A stretch of 64,000 nucleotides of DNA from Melastoma dodecandrum (GCA_029817715.1 JARUPY010000607.1:2728001-2792000), one strand, 5' to 3'. Positions 8,526-20,461 are shown, numbered from the stretch's first letter. The notes: generated by a model from the letters alone, not told the origin. Made by a program: numbers and translations.

Positions 8526-11500
8526 ATCTCCTGATCACCTGATCTGCACACTTTTTAAACAGAAATGGTTCGTCCCAAAAGTAGTGACGAACGTCATGAA
8601 GAAACCGTTTCCGCTTGTGTGCATTGAAATCCTCAGGAATAAATTCCGATACAATGAAGTTTACAAAATCAGCATACCAAGGCACGCTCACATCAGCAGA
8701 CAGCAAACACTCATCAGGGAAGAACTCATTGATGCAAACCTTGTCTCGAATCACATTTTCATTTTCCAACCTAGACAAGTGATCTGCTATCTGATTTTCA
8801 GTCCCTTTCCTATCTCGGATCTCTAAGTCAAATTCTTGTAATAATAACACCCAACGAATCAGCCTAGGCTTAGCGTCCTTTTTCTCAATCAAGTATTTGA
8901 TCGCTGAGTGATCCGTAAACACTATTATCTTAGATCCCACCAGATAAATGCGAAATTTATCAAATGCAAACACGACGGCTAACAATTCTTTCTCAGTCGT
9001 GGTGTAATTAACCTGGGCATCATCTAAGGTCCTGCTGGCATAGTATATAACCCGAAAAATCTTATCTACCCTCTGGCCTAATGCGGCTCCTACTGCATAG
9101 TCGCTAGCATCACACATCAACTCAAAGGGCAAATTCCAATCAGGTGCTATGACTATGGGAGCAGATACTAACCTCTTCTTAAGTTCAGTAAAGGCAGAAA
9201 GGCACTTAGCATCGAATACAAAGGGAACATCCTTCTCCAACAAATTGCACAGTGGCTTAGTGATCTTGGAGAAATCCTTGATGAACCTTCGGTAGAAACC
9301 AGCATGTCCGAGGAAGCTCCGAATCCCTTTCACTGAAGAGGGTGGGGGTAACTTCTCAATCGTCTCTATCTTTGCCCTGTCTACTTCAATGCCCTTGCTG
9401 GAGATCCGGTGACCTAAAACAATGCCATCACGAACCATAAACTGGCATTTCTCCCAGTTCAGGATTAGGTTAGCATCCTCACAACATTTTAGAACCTTAG
9501 TGAGGTTCGACAGGCAATCCGCATACGATGCACCAAAAACAGAAAAATCATCCATGAAGACCTCCAAACCATTTTCAATCATATCAGAGAATATGGCCAT
9601 CATGCATCGTTGAAAAGTCGCAGGTGCATTACACAATCCAAATGGCATGCGGCGAAACGCAAAGGTACCGAATGGGCATGTGAACGTTGTCTTTTCTTTG
9701 TCATCCGGAGCAATCAAAATTTGATTGTACCTGGAGTATCCATCCAAGAAGCAATAGAAATCCTTACCCGCCAATCGATTAAGCATCTGATCAATAAAGG
9801 GTAGAGGAAAATGGTCTTTCCTGGTGGCCTTGTTCAGTTTGCGGTAATCCATGCAAACTCTCCACCCGGTTACAGTACGAGTCGGAATCAACTCATTCTT
9901 CTCGTTCTTGACCACCGTCATCCCTCCTTTCTTCGGGACGCACTGCACAGGGCTAACCCAAGAACTGTCAGAGATCGGGTAAATAATACCTGCATCTAGC
10001 CACTTGATGATCTCTTTCTTCACCACTTCCTTCATGTTCGGGTTGAGTCGCCTCTGAGCCTCAACTGAGACCTTATGATCATCCTCAAGCAAAATCTTGT
10101 GCATACATACCGACGGACTGATTCCTCGAATATCCGCTATAGTCCATCCCAATGCCTTCTTGTGTGCCTTGAGGATCTCAAGCAATTCCTCCTCCTCTTC
10201 TCCTGTAAGATTGGCAGAAATAATCACAGGTAAAGTATTTGATGGTCCGAGGTACGCATACCTGAGATGATCCGGGAGTTGCTTGAGCTCTAAAGTGGGG
10301 GGTTCCTCAATTGAAGGTCGCATCGGGTTCAGTGGCCGCTCTAGCGTGTCAAATTGTTGAATCCTTCGTGTGAATAACGCTAGGGCTTCCTGGGTGTCAC
10401 AATCGGGGTCGGTCTTCTCTCCTTCATCTTCTGAGATACCTTCATCACCAAGAGGGGAAAACTTGGAAGTGCACCTATCAACAATGTCCATCCGGAAACA
10501 ATCAGAATTTTCAGAAGGCCATTTAACAGATTTATAAACGTTAAATATGACTTCCTGATCGTTGACACGGATTGTCAACTCTCCCTTCTGCACATCGATT
10601 AATGCCCTTCCTGTGGCTAAAAACGGACGACCAAGGATGATAGGAATCTCCTTGTCCTCCTCAAAGTCTAACACCAGAAAGTCAGCCGGAAAAATAAATT
10701 TATCTACTTTGACAAGAACATCCTCAATAATCCCTTTCGGGTACGTAATGGATCTATCGGCTAACTGAAGGGACACAGATGTAGGTCTTACCTCCCCCAA
10801 ACCTAGCTCTTTATACACCGAAAACGGCATCAGATTTATGCTCGCCCCAAGGTCACAAAGAGCCTTACCTGAGAATGTCGTTCCAATTGTGCATGGGATT
10901 GTGAAGCTACCTGGGTCATTGAGCTTCAGTGGTATCTTCTTCTGGATGATGGCGCTACACTCCTCGGTAAGTGTAACTGTCTCAAAATCGCCCAACCTCC
11001 GTTTCTTCGAGAGTACGTCCTTCATGAACTTGACGTAACTCGGCATCTGCTCCAAAGCTTCTGCGAAAGGGATGTTAATGTGTAACTTTTTAAATACATC
11101 GAGGAACTTACGAAATTGAGCATCCTCGTTTTGCTTTCGGGCTCTCTGTGGGAACGGAAGCTTCGAGATATCGATTTCCGGTTTCTTTCTCCCTTCCTCC
11201 ATCTTTTTCTTCCCTTTGTCCTGCGGCAAGTTCAAGTTAGAATGTAAAGGGCTAGTCTGAGATTTCTTACTAGTTATCTCCACTGGACTGGATCCACTGC
11301 TTTCCTTCTTAGCCTCGGCTTCCTCTGTCTCAAGTGACCGGCCGTTCCTTAGAGTCACGGCTTTGGCTTGCTCCCTTGGATTGATTTCTGTATTGCCCGG
11401 GAGAGTCCCATAGGCTCTCGAATTCACCGCCTGAGCCAGCTGGCTAACCTGGTTCTCCAGGTTCCGAATCGACGCTGCTTGGTTCTTCATCAAAGCGTCT

Positions 11501-12693
11501 TGATTCGCCATGTATTTGAGCATCATCTCTTCGAGGCTCGGCTTTTTTTCCGAGGCTTCTGCTTGTGCTTGCGGATACTGAGGCGCTGGTCCTGGTGGTC
11601 TCGACATACCAGGCGGAGGTGCCTGTGTTCTCCAAGAAAAGTTCGGGTGATTCCTCCACCCTGGGTTATACGTATTCGAGTACGGGTTGTTGCGCTGGTT
11701 TCCAACAAAGTTGGCTTCCTCCATGCTCATGGTGCACTGATCTGTAAGATGCGCTCCTCCGCAAATCTGACAACCCTGCTGGTTGCTCTGAACCGAACTA
11801 ACGTTCGCTTCCTCAAATTTCTTAGTGAGAGCGGCTAGTTGTGCTTGAATTGAGGTTAAGGTATCCAATTCAAAGATGCCCTGCGGCTTCCTTCTGTTCA
11901 TACGCTCTGCATACTGGTTCGGCAGACAAGTCTTCATCATCGTCTCAAGGAGCTCCAGTCCTTCCACATAGGACTTCCTCAAGAAGGATCCTCCGGATGC
12001 CAAATTTACATCCTTCCTGGACGAGTCCGTGAGTCCATTATAGAATGCCTCAAGCTGTCTCCATCCAGGCAGATCATGATATGGGCACTGTATCAGCAGA
12101 TTCTTGAATCGCTCCCATGCCTCCAAGAAAGTTTCATCGTTGTCCTGTCGGAACGTGGTAATCTCGTTCCTCATATGAGATATCTTCGAGGGAGGGTAAT
12201 ACTGATCCAGGAAGGCCTTCTCCATCTGTGCCCAAGTCGATATTGAATTCACTGGGAGTGAATTAAACCACGCCCAGGCCTTGTCCTTTAGGGAGAATGT
12301 GAACAGCTTCAGCCTGACTGCATCTTGGGACACTCCGTTCTGCCTGAAAGTGTCGCATACGCTGAGAAACTTACTCAGATGCTCGTGCGGATCCTCCATC
12401 GGTGTTCCTCTGAACTGGACTGTATTCTGAATCATCTGCATCACCGATGTCTTGATCTCATAATCACGAGCTGCGATGGGCGGTGGTGCTATGCATGACC
12501 GGCGAGCGTAAGTTCTGGCCGATGTGAAGTCCATCATCGGCCTGTTATCGACATCTGGGACTAGGTTTCCATCGATCTGATTTCTGTTGACCTCGTCGGC
12601 CATAGCTGCTCGCTGTGCTCTCAACCTCTGCCGAAAGGTGCGCTCGATTTCTGGGTCCACTGGAGTCAAATTAGCTCCTTGACTCCGTAGCAT
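8464..12693 (-). CDS. Gag-protease-reverse transcriptase-RNase H polyprotein of Athila A
   Basis: A single 1409-codon frame from ATG at 12693. Order: N-terminal gag with the retrotransposon-gag core ([10 protein letters not shown], about residues 115-210); one short zinc knuckle [13 protein letters not shown] (C-x2-C-x3-H-x4-C) near 308; the repeated [20 protein letters not shown] stretch; an aspartic protease with [11 protein letters not shown]; reverse transcriptase with [16 protein letters not shown] and the catalytic FMDD box; RNase H with DASDYAVG and TDHSAIKYL. The frame runs into unrelated residues after RRCVPD, so the integrase is lost from the fusion. All these families act in copying element RNA to DNA. 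RT and RNase H look intact; the protein as a whole cannot include integrase. Confidence 0.9.
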   Translation of the reverse strand: MLRSQGANLTPVDPEIERTFRQRLRAQRAAMADEVNRNQIDGNLVPDVDNRPMMDFTSARTYARRSCIAPPPIAARDYEIKTSVMQMIQNTVQFRGTPMEDPHEHLSKFLSVCDTFRQNGVSQDAVRLKLFTFSLKDKAWAWFNSLPVNSISTWAQMEKAFLDQYYPPSKISHMRNEITTFRQDNDETFLEAWERFKNLLIQCPYHDLPGWRQLEAFYNGLTDSSRKDVNLASGGSFLRKSYVEGLELLETMMKTCLPNQYAERMNRRKPQGIFELDTLTSIQAQLAALTKKFEEANVSSVQSNQQGCQICGGAHLTDQCTMSMEEANFVGNQRNNPYSNTYNPGWRNHPNFSWRTQAPPPGMSRPPGPAPQYPQAQAEASEKKPSLEEMMLKYMANQDALMKNQAASIRNLENQVSQLAQAVNSRAYGTLPGNTEINPREQAKAVTLRNGRSLETEEAEAKKESSGSSPVEITSKKSQTSPLHSNLNLPQDKGKKKMEEGRKKPEIDISKLPFPQRARKQNEDAQFRKFLDVFKKLHINIPFAEALEQMPSYVKFMKDVLSKKRRLGDFETVTLTEECSAIIQKKIPLKLNDPGSFTIPCTIGTTFSGKALCDLGASINLMPFSVYKELGLGEVRPTSVSLQLADRSITYPKGIIEDVLVKVDKFIFPADFLVLDFEEDKEIPIILGRPFLATGRALIDVQKGELTIRVNDQEVIFNVYKSVKWPSENSDCFRMDIVDRCTSKFSPLGDEGISEDEGEKTDPDCDTQEALALFTRRIQQFDTLERPLNPMRPSIEEPPTLELKQLPDHLRYAYLGPSNTLPVIISANLTGEEEEELLEILKAHKKALGWTIADIRGISPSVCMHKILLEDDHKVSVEAQRRLNPNMKEVVKKEIIKWLDAGIIYPISDSSWVSPVQCVPKKGGMTVVKNEKNELIPTRTVTGWRVCMDYRKLNKATRKDHFPLPFIDQMLNRLAGKDFYCFLDGYSRYNQILIAPDDKEKTTFTCPFGTFAFRRMPFGLCNAPATFQRCMMAIFSDMIENGLEVFMDDFSVFGASYADCLSNLTKVLKCCEDANLILNWEKCQFMVRDGIVLGHRISSKGIEVDRAKIETIEKLPPPSSVKGIRSFLGHAGFYRRFIKDFSKITKPLCNLLEKDVPFVFDAKCLSAFTELKKRLVSAPIVIAPDWNLPFELMCDASDYAVGAALGQRVDKIFRVIYYASRTLDDAQVNYTTTEKELLAVVFAFDKFRIYLVGSKIIVFTDHSAIKYLIEKKDAKPRLIRWVLLLQEFDLEIRDRKGTENQIADHLSRLENENVIRDKVCINEFFPDECLLSADVSVPWYADFVNFIVSEFIPEDFNAHKRKRFLHDVRHYFWDEPFLFKKCADQVIRRCVPDTSPLPRIPLRRTLWRR

Positions 12694-12783
12694 AAACTGA
12701 AATATATAAAGAGAAAAACAAAAACTTGAACGTCAAACAGTTATCGAAAAAAAGAGGTAAAAGACAACTAAAAGAAAACTGGT

Positions 12784-12801
12784 TCCCCGGCAACGGCGCC
12801 A
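12784..12801 (-). other. Primer binding site (tRNA-Asp type), Athila A
   Basis: On the minus strand TGGCGCCGTTGCCGGGGA lies five bases inside the 5' LTR. It is complementary to the 3' end of plant tRNA-Asp(GTC), the usual Athila primer. Confidence 0.9.
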
Positions 12802-12806
12802 AAATT

Positions 12807-14117
12807 TGATGCGCGTCGTCAACGCAACAAAAATAAATCCTCGTTCACACAAACTAAGTAGTAAGGGCAAGCAAGGGTCGATCCCACAGAGAATCAGTAT
12901 CAATTAGGTCTTGTAACGTCAAATTCGATAACCAAATTCAAGGTCAAGTGAACAAATTAAGTGATGAGAAGTTAAACTAACAGCAAAGTGAATCGAATTA
13001 CCAATAAAAATGAAAGATCTAGGACTACCGATTTCCCCTCATGACTTATGCTCTCATATCCCCTCTTCTTATTACTATTGAATTTCATCGGTTGTTAACT
13101 GTAGGCCGCTAATCTCTCCCCATAACCCTCTCGGATATCCGGGAACGTACCCCCATGTATCAAATTCTCTACTCTATGTCTAGGCAAAGAACTAGTGGAG
13201 GCCCTTTACGATTTAACCCTACTTTGATTACCCAAGGTGCACGGTATTTCTACTCTCACACTAAAACCCGGTCTCTCGACTCGAAGGTTCCTTAGGTTAT
13301 CCTAATCTCGATCTGACCTAGGCTACTCTCTCGAGTCTCCCTAGGTGATCGAATCAATATCAACAGTTGATCAGGCTGCTAATACGCATTAAACACGGAA
13401 TTGGATAAACAACCGATGGAAATTCAAATCATAATAAAGAAAGGTTCAACAATTACAAAAGAACACGAGGTTCCATCGTCGTCCTAGAACAAAGAAATTA
13501 GTTCATAGCGATGCAACACGAAAGCCAGATCAAAGATGAAAGCATAATTGAAATCTAAAAGCAAAGGGGAAAAGAATCTGCAATTCTTCGCCGGCACCAA
13601 TCTCCTGTCACGAGCCTTTTGCCATCAAAGAAAAACCAATTCCCCCCTCTCTAACCCTAGTAAACCTTAAGTTGGAGTATTTATACTAGGCAATAAATTA
13701 AAGGACCTAAATAGAAATAAAGAGAGAATCTAAGAATTCGGAGGGAAGGAGATCTTCTGGTTCTTCCGCAGCTGCGAGGAAATCTTCCGCAGCTGCGAAA
13801 GTCTCTGTGGTGTGCTCCATTTGGCTTCTTCGCAGCTGCGAGGAAATCTTCCGCAGCTGTGAAAGTCTCTGAAGTTGCGATCCTCTTGCCCGCAGCTGCG
13901 GAGGTCTCTGTGGTCACACTCCTCGCTTCCTTCTCACAACTCTTCCTTCCTCTCTTCGTTGTTCCTCATTTCATCTTCAATTCCCTACACGAACAATAAC
14001 GAACGTGAGGTAACACAATTTAGCTTGAAACATCCGATCTAAACACCTAGAACGACGGAACTAACTCAAATCAAGGCACAAATGTGATCATTTAACTCTA
14101 CTTTCGTAGAGTTATCA
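12807..14117 (-). repeat. Athila A 5' LTR (1311 bp)
   Basis: Partner of 3162-4493; TG...CA ends on the minus strand. It lacks the 21-bp segment present in the other LTR at about 4240-4262, a loss flanked by GCAGCTGCG repeats and therefore likely slippage or recombination between palindromes. Confidence 0.93.
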
Positions 14118-15045
14118 ATTATAGATTGACCCTAGAGCCCTATAAATAGAGGCATCCTCAAGCTATTTTGGACACACCAAAAAACTTCTCTTCTCTCATA
14201 TTCTCTTAAATCCTATTGGGTTATAAAGAGATTCTAGTTCTTTTTTGAAGGCCACTCTGAGGGTGGTGCAGTGAAGGCCCCTCTGCGGGTGGTGCAGTGA
14301 AGGCCCCTCGGTGGGTAGTGCAGCGCGGCAAAGGCCCCTCTGCAGGTGGTCCTCGGCGGGTGGTGCGGCGCGGCGAAGGCCCCTCTTGCGGGTTACCTCC
14401 GAATGCCCCATAGTAGGACGACGAGCTTCTTGCAGTGGTATATTATCCTTGGAGTTACATTTTCCCAGCAGTCATATTCTACACACAACAATATTCTTTC
14501 CGACTGATATTCTTGGATATTATATTCTTCGGCGACGGCTATACCTCTCTATCGACAACATCAAACACACACAACACACATATAGGTGGATAGAAGACTT
14601 TTGGAGCTCTCGAAGACTCCCGCCGCCTCCTGCTCGTCGAAGCTCTGCCGACATTCATCGCCCGGTGTTCTTCTACAACGTGCCCTGAGGTTCTACCGGA
14701 TCACACCCAAAGGCCCCGACGACTTCATCAAGTTACCGAAGCTCTACCAGATCACGTCCAAAGGCCACCACGACTTCATTAAGCCATCGAAGCTTTGTGA
14801 GATCACGATCAAAGGCCCCGACGAGTTCATCAAGCTATCGAAGCTCTGCCGGATCACGCCCATAGGCCCCAACGACTTCATTAATATTTCATCACAAAGT
14901 TCTGCTGAAATTCTGTCAGAGCTCAGGATCACCACCCATTAACGTTATTCTTCGAAGATCGAATCAGAGGAATCACGCGCTTTTCTCGTGACTAGAGATA
15001 GAACCTGCTATACATTTTTCATACGATAATTTGTATGCTGATATT
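14118..15045 (+). repeat. Dispersed repeat family X, copy 2 (right flank of Athila A)
   Basis: From 14118 the sequence repeats 2635 onward (ATTATAGATTGACCCT, then CCCTATAAATAGAGGC, GGGTTATAAAGAGATTC and the GAAGGCCCCTC repeats) up to CCATAGTAGGACG. Further right, 14600-14660 resembles 29990-30065, and CATTTTTCATACGATAATTTG at about 15013-15033 recurs at about 29629-29650. So at least part of the same repeat also occurs within element B. Confidence 0.6.
14691..14885 (+). repeat. 51-bp tandem repeat, four degenerate units
   Basis: Four units of about 51 bp share ATCACGCCCAAAGGCCCCGACGACTTCATCAAG-like cores (positions 14698-14732 and equivalents) with the unit end CGAAGCTCT. Because 51 is divisible by three, both strands show 17-residue peptide repeats, which I treat as a by-product. 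A related single unit occurs inverted at 30150-30200. Confidence 0.75.
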
Positions 15046-15791
15046 TCCACGCGAGATTTTAGTGTTCACATAAATGAAAACAAAAGGACCATTCCATTCC
15101 TTATCCTGCGCATGCCCCCGACGCCTGCTTCTTTGCGTAACATCGCCCGTTCCATCGAAGGCGAGACGTGTATGTTTCCATTTGAGTGTTGGGGAACATT
15201 GGTTCAAACGGTTCAACCCTCCCCAGCGGGCACGCTGGTTCAGTGATCCTCACTATTCTATTGCGTGCAACAAACGTCATCGTCTTCCATGGAAGTATAT
15301 AGATACGATGTACTTCACTATTGTCACATAACGCGACCCGTATCTAATACAAATTTCTAATATTTTCGTACAATTTACAAACCATGACGAGCAGTCACAG
15401 ATACCTTATAACGCGGCTGCTAACCCTATCGGAGACATTAATTTATTTAAATATTTGTTAACGTTGTTTCGTTTCCTCCCAAGACAACAAAACAAAAGTA
15501 AAACCTCGCCTGTTAAAATAATAATAAAATAAAGTACTTTTTTTTTAAAGAGAGATTCACATGTCGGACGACGTTGAATTTAATGTTTTGTAGAGTGACG
15601 TGGACCCATTAATTAATTATTTTAATTAGAAATATTATTAGAAAAACACTTAACTAAAAAGCCAAGAGATTAGTTAATAATCTTCATATCAAAACAGCTA
15701 TTGGGACGAACGTAGTTACGTCCTAATGTTTCTCGCATAACACATGGTTGAGTAAAGCGTGTGGGACAGGGACTTCTGTTAGAAACTCTCT
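15046..15791. other. Intergenic, no gene seen
   Basis: Short open frames only. AT-rich from 15420. It contains the 3' flank of the pectinesterase gene; no clear polyadenylation signal was pinned down. Confidence 0.6.
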
Positions 15792-17573
15792 TTAGATCCC
15801 GTCGTCGTAAGGGACCGATGTGTACCCCAACCATTCGTCGGCCGTGATGAACTCCGACACCGTGAAGTTGTACGCGTCGTAGTAGTCCATCTCCCTGTAC
15901 CCTGACCAATCAACCCTCCCGTCTGTTGCCGACCCCGGTCCGTAGTTGTCGAACTCCCCGTAGTACAGCGTGTCCAGCCCCTTGTCCCCGTCCCACTTCG
16001 CCCACCCCGCCGGATCGATGAATCCGTCGATGTACGAGTCCAGCACCACCGTCCTCGAGTATTCCTTCCACGGCCTCCCAAGGTAGCTTCTCGTGGTGTA
16101 GTTGCTTGGCTGGGACATGTCGTCGTCCGGCAAGATCGTGCAGTTCTGGATCGAGATCCCCGTGTTCTCGTCCGGGTTGTCCCGAGACTGTGCGGTCACG
16201 ACGGTGGATTGTCCCTCCAGGGGCTTCCTCGACACGATGTTGCACGCCTGGAATACCACGGCCGCGTTCCCAAAGATGAAGTCTATGGTCCCGAAGATGT
16301 CACACTCCCTGTAGAATTGCCGGAAGGAGTGGACGTAGAGGGAGTCCTGGTAGGCCCTGATCTCGCACTTGTAGATGGCCGTGAAGTCGGCATTGACGCG
16401 GAGCGCCACTGCCTGGTACTTCTTTGGGCCTGCTGTGTTCTCAAAGGTTATGTCCCTCGCTAGGAAACCTTCCCCCGAAACAGCTAGAAAGGAAAATAAC
16501 AACCATTAGGCTGCGGTTAGATTACATGTCCCCCGAAATGCGCACGACTCACTAGATGCTATACACGTACCGACAGTAGCCGATCTGAAAGTAGTCCATC
16601 CATCTGCCACGCTTCTGTTCCCGGTGACAATCGTGAGTCCAGCGCCATCTCCAAGCAACATGATGTTGGTCTTGTAGCTCGGGATCTCAACATTCTCTGA
16701 ATAAACCCCTTCAACGACGTATATGAATATCCGGTCGTTGCTGTTATTGGGGGCGAAATTGATTGCGTCGCTAATCGTAGAGAAGTTCCCGCTCCCGTCA
16801 TTCGCCACCGTGATCAACTGGCCAGGATAATACCCTTCGCCCCCCTGCAGAATCCGCCGGTCCCTAGCCGGCATCCACTCCGGGAACTCCAGCAGCCGCC
16901 GACCCTTGGTCGGCCGCAAGCCATTGGGGGGATTTGGCTTCCTGATCATGGATAGCGAGTTGCTAACATACTGGTAAGTGCTGGCAATGTATTCGATCAG
17001 GGCAGGCTTCAGGGGACCCGCTGCAGTGTCGAGCCCCTCAAGGCACGTGGCCCTGTTCGTGAGTGCAGCAGCAAGGTAAGCCCTCGCATCGGGGAGTCTC
17101 TTCGCGTCGCCAGATTGGAGGCTCGAAACCGATCTCCGAAGTGCGGACAACGTAATCTGGTGGAGATCCCGGCAGTCCTGTATGGTGCCCCTCTGCCGCT
17201 CCAGGACAGTGTAGGGGTTCGCGCGGAGGAGGAGGCTGGAGAGCTTGGTGGCCTCGGAGATGGCGGACTGGAGGGAATGGAGCAACGAGGAGAGGACGGT
17301 GGGGCCGATGGTGATGGAGATGGAGAGCTTAGAGGAGCGGAGGCAGGCGTCCGGGTAAGGCAGGGCTTGGCAGAAGGAGGGGAGGGAAGGAATGTTGGTG
17401 TTTAAGGGGGAGTTGGGTGTAAGAGCAGTGGATGTTTTCGTTGAGGACAAGAACAAGGTAGAAAGAAACAAGAAGGATGATAAGGATGTAAGAATGAGAT
17501 GTGGATGAAGAAGAGGAGGAGGAGAAGCAGCCATTGGATGAGACTTTGTGGTCTTTACTAAACTGTTTGGCAT
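15792..17573 (-). CDS. Pectinesterase with N-terminal inhibitor (PMEI) domain, two exons
   Basis: Removes methyl esters from cell-wall homogalacturonan. Model: exon 1 17573-16571, intron 16570-16484 (GTACGT...TTTCTAG), exon 2 16483-15792; phases agree and give 564 residues, normal for group-I PMEs. N-terminal hydrophobic segment about residues 25-45 (secretion signal/anchor), PMEI domain roughly 60-215, a processing-type RRLL motif, then the catalytic domain. Catalytic-domain motifs visible are GVYSE, QAVALR, QDSLY, DFIFG and LGRPW; the two catalytic Asp residues (in QDSLY and DFIFG) and the Arg of LGRPW are present. The splice joins RSATV to AVSGEGFLARDITFENTAG, matching the family exactly. 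The start at 17573 could instead be the Met 13 codons later. It is the only host gene between the two large retroelements and looks intact. Confidence 0.93.
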
Positions 17574-19763
17574 GGGATGATGTCTTCTTAGTATTTGTAA
17601 GGGAGGGGGCTAAAGAGACGATGAGTGATGGTGATGATTAGATATTTGATTGGAACTGTGTGCCACCCACTTGTCTTCCTTTGTTAAACCTTTTTCCTTT
17701 TGTCCAATCAAGAGAATAGTTATCTCAGATTTTTGTGGGATAAGCAAAGGTAAAAGGTTAAACGGAACAAGAAATGAATTAGTACGAAATGCTCACTTTC
17801 TAACCGGAGCGGATGGGATGTAAAATGGCGTATTCCGGCGTATTTTGACGGAACCAAACGTCGAAATGGACCAGACATACTCTACCAAGTATTAGTGTAA
17901 TATAGCAGCATCGGATGGCCTCCGTCAAGAATCATATCACCATCATTCGTTTTTATTTGATTTTGTAATGATTCATTCATTCATTCATTCATTCTACTTT
18001 CACCATTTTTATTTTCAAGGGGTTGGTTGGGTTGTGGGAGGGGGAAAAAAGACAACAAACCACTGCTGGGGTCGGCTTGTCGTTTTGCATCACGAGCAGT
18101 GATTGACTGTCTTCATCGACCGACACCAAATTGCTAAATATCATGATGAAAAACTCCAAAAGAAAAAGGCTCGACTTGGGAAAGTAACGGCGAAACAAAA
18201 CCACATACATGACCCCGAGATTCTCCTAAATTAAAGCAACCAAACTTCGCCGTAGGTTTTGGTCCTGGGGACAAAAGAAGAGATCACCGGACCTTGACGA
18301 GTGCCGGCCGTAGTTCTTACGTTCGATTCGGCTGGGATAAGGATGTTTCTGAAGCTTGCGTCTTTGCTAGCATGGACACATACTAGATGCAGAGCTTCTG
18401 ATGCTGTTGTTAGCTGAAGGGACAACCACAGTTGCCCTATTTTGACCCTGCGGTTTGTTTTGAATATAGAAAGACGCCGAAAATATGAAAGTTATGTCGA
18501 TCAGAGTCTGAGATGTTTCATCGCGATTTAACAAGGTTAACCGCAAGATTGACCCTCGACTTAGGGTCTATACTTAAACGAATTCTAGAACAATATGCCG
18601 TGTTACACGAGTTCTTTTAAACCGTGCAATGGAACACAGCCACTGTCCAGAACATCCCCTTTATTGGAGATGGTAAGAGGGCAACCAGATGAAGTCTTAA
18701 AAGATCGCCGAGGGCTCCACGAACGTCCATCTGCATACTCAGAGACAGTAAAATCAGCAAAAAGAAGCTCCGTCTAAAAGGTTGGATTGTAGATACCCCA
18801 AATTTGTCATAACCCCTGATGCAGGTCCTTTCTAATCGCCTCGTCCACTCGAGGCGGCCGCTTAGTCCTAACCCAACGAGTTCGTATTCATCCTCATCCA
18901 ATTCTAACAACGCCGCGCCTAATCATGATTTCATCGCCCCAGCCAGCAAAATGCTGGGAGACCTGTAACCCGTCGTCTATAACAGCGAACAAATTGCACT
19001 TGACAACAATTCCAAAAAATCAAGACAAGCTGGACAATCTCACATCCCAAATCGTGGCAGACGGTCAACTAAGAAGGGTAGCTTCCTCATCTCGTCTCAC
19101 GAGGAGTCCCGGGACGGCCCTCTCCAATAGCCTCCATGTCCCGCCGTCTGAGAACAATTCCCAAGGAACATGACCTACAATGATGGCCATACACTCAATA
19201 TAATGTTTTCCACGTTTTTTTAAGGGGGTGATACATTCGGACCAAAGGAACGAAGGCTCACCCTAATTTGGTCCAAAAAATAAAAGGAGGAAGACCACAC
19301 TTGGCGGTGCCCCCGACTCCCTCATCTTTACTTTCAAAGTAATAATGAAGACCGCCCCACGGACCACTACAGTGCAATAGCTTCTCCAGCGGCGTTGCAG
19401 CTTTTCCTAGGGGGGCTCAATGGCTCTTCTTATCCGCTTCTTCCTCTTCTACTTAGCGGGCTCGGCAAGCTCCAAGGGAGAGAAGGCTCTCCTTCCTCCT
19501 GGGCAGCAGAGATTAACTTCTCTCCCGAAGGGTTTCCAAGCCCTCTCTTAAAAAAAAAAGCGGAGCCAAAGCTCCTCCACAAACCAGAAAAAAGATTGAA
19601 AATCGCTTCTTCTTTCATCAGCTTCATCCCCCGAGGCCAACTCCTCGATGAATTTTGGCAATAGGAGCGCAAAGAGCCTAGGATTTCTCTAGTATCCTCC
19701 GTCCCAAAGAGATGGAGTCAAGCGAACACTCAACCACGCCCGACATCTGCACCGATCTTAGAA
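17574..19763. other. Intergenic, no gene recognised
   Basis: Upstream region of the pectinesterase (transcribed leftward). A TTCA microsatellite lies at 17970-17994. ORFs of up to 97 codons (for example 18617-18910, minus) match nothing I recognise. The stretch about 19210-19760 differs in texture (CTCCAAGGGAGAGAAGG, CTTCATCCCCCGAGGCC) and may be of organellar origin, see findings. Confidence 0.5.
17970..17994. repeat. (TTCA)n microsatellite
   Basis: About six tandem ATTC/TTCA units. Confidence 0.9.
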
Positions 19764-19773
19764 TGAAGAAATG
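19764..19773. repeat. Target-site duplication, left (foldback copy 2)
   Basis: TGAAGAAATG, repeated exactly at 20462-20471. Confidence 0.88.
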
Positions 19774-20461
19774 GAGTTTCATACGGAAATACGGTTAGTT
19801 TTAAAAAAAAATTTACGAAATACAGTCCCAGTTTCGTAAAATACGGTTTTACCGTCGAAGAGGCGCGTCCCTCGGATTACAAAGATGGTGCAGTCCGGAA
19901 ACGCGCCCACCGTGTGCCCGAGTGAGGTGCAGGTTTTGAGAACCCGCCCCTATTATATGCAGGGGGGACAGGGGGGACTGGCCGAAGATTGGGGGGACAG
20001 GGGGGACCGGGGAGAGTGTCTTAACTGTTGAAGGGGGGACAGGGGGAGGGGGGAGTGACCCGCCCCTTTGGTGTCCCCAGGAGGAAACCCGCCCCTGGGG
20101 AGACAGGGGGGAGTGGCCGAAGGTTGAGGGGGGGACAGGGGGGCACGGGGGAGTGTCCTAACCGTTGAAGGGGGGACGGGGGGCTGTCTGTTCAAGGGAC
20201 GCGTTTTGAGACTGCGCCCCTTGTACACTTAGGCTTTTTTCCGTGATTCCCCCACGAATCGATGCTGCATAAGGGGCGCGTTTCCAAAACCCGCACCTCA
20301 CTCGGGCACACGGAGGGCGCGTTTCCAGACCGCGCCCTCTTTATAATCCGATGGGCGCAATTTCGGAACGCGCCCCCTAGACGGTACAACCGTATTTTAC
20401 GAAACTGGGACCGTATTTCGCAAATTTTTTTTAAAACTAACAGTATTTCCGTACAAAACTC
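19774..20461. mobile_element. MULE-like foldback element, copy 2, with 10-bp target duplication
   Basis: The 688-bp element is bounded by a perfect 10-bp direct repeat TGAAGAAATG at 19764-19773 and 20462-20471. Inverted ends of about 90 bp start with GAGTTTCATACGGAAATACG on the left and close with the complement ...CCGTACAAAACTC on the right. They match copy 1 (1711-2166) in TIR sequence and in the GGCGCGTC block just inside. The interior is different and longer, dominated by G-rich repeats, so the family keeps its ends while varying the cargo. Confidence 0.88.
19960..20192 (+). repeat. G-run repeat tract inside foldback copy 2
   Basis: Repeated GGGGGGACAGGGGGGA-type units with runs of 4-7 G on the plus strand, interleaved with CCCGCCCCT segments. 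Potential G-quadruplex-forming DNA. Confidence 0.8.

Larger units (their letters stand above)
3162..14117 (-). mobile_element. Athila-lineage Ty3/gypsy retrotransposon A (complete, nested LTR pair)
   Basis: A 10,956-bp element reading on the minus strand: 5' LTR 12807-14117, tRNA-Asp-type primer site 12784-12801, gag-protease-RT-RNase H 8464-12693, integrase 7485-8525, env-like ORF 5635-6792, polypurine tract just inside 4493, 3' LTR 3162-4493. The LTRs differ by roughly 14 substitutions and one 21-bp indel over ~1.31 kb (about 1%), so insertion was recent. The 5 bp outside each end (GTGGG and ATTAT) do not match, so no target duplication is visible. Two lesions in the integrase region probably make it non-autonomous. 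Confidence 0.93.

Noticed and set aside
15779..16245. Extra minus-strand ORFs overlapping the pectinesterase exon 2
   Set aside because: Shadow frames of the real GC-rich exon; low-complexity peptides without family resemblance.
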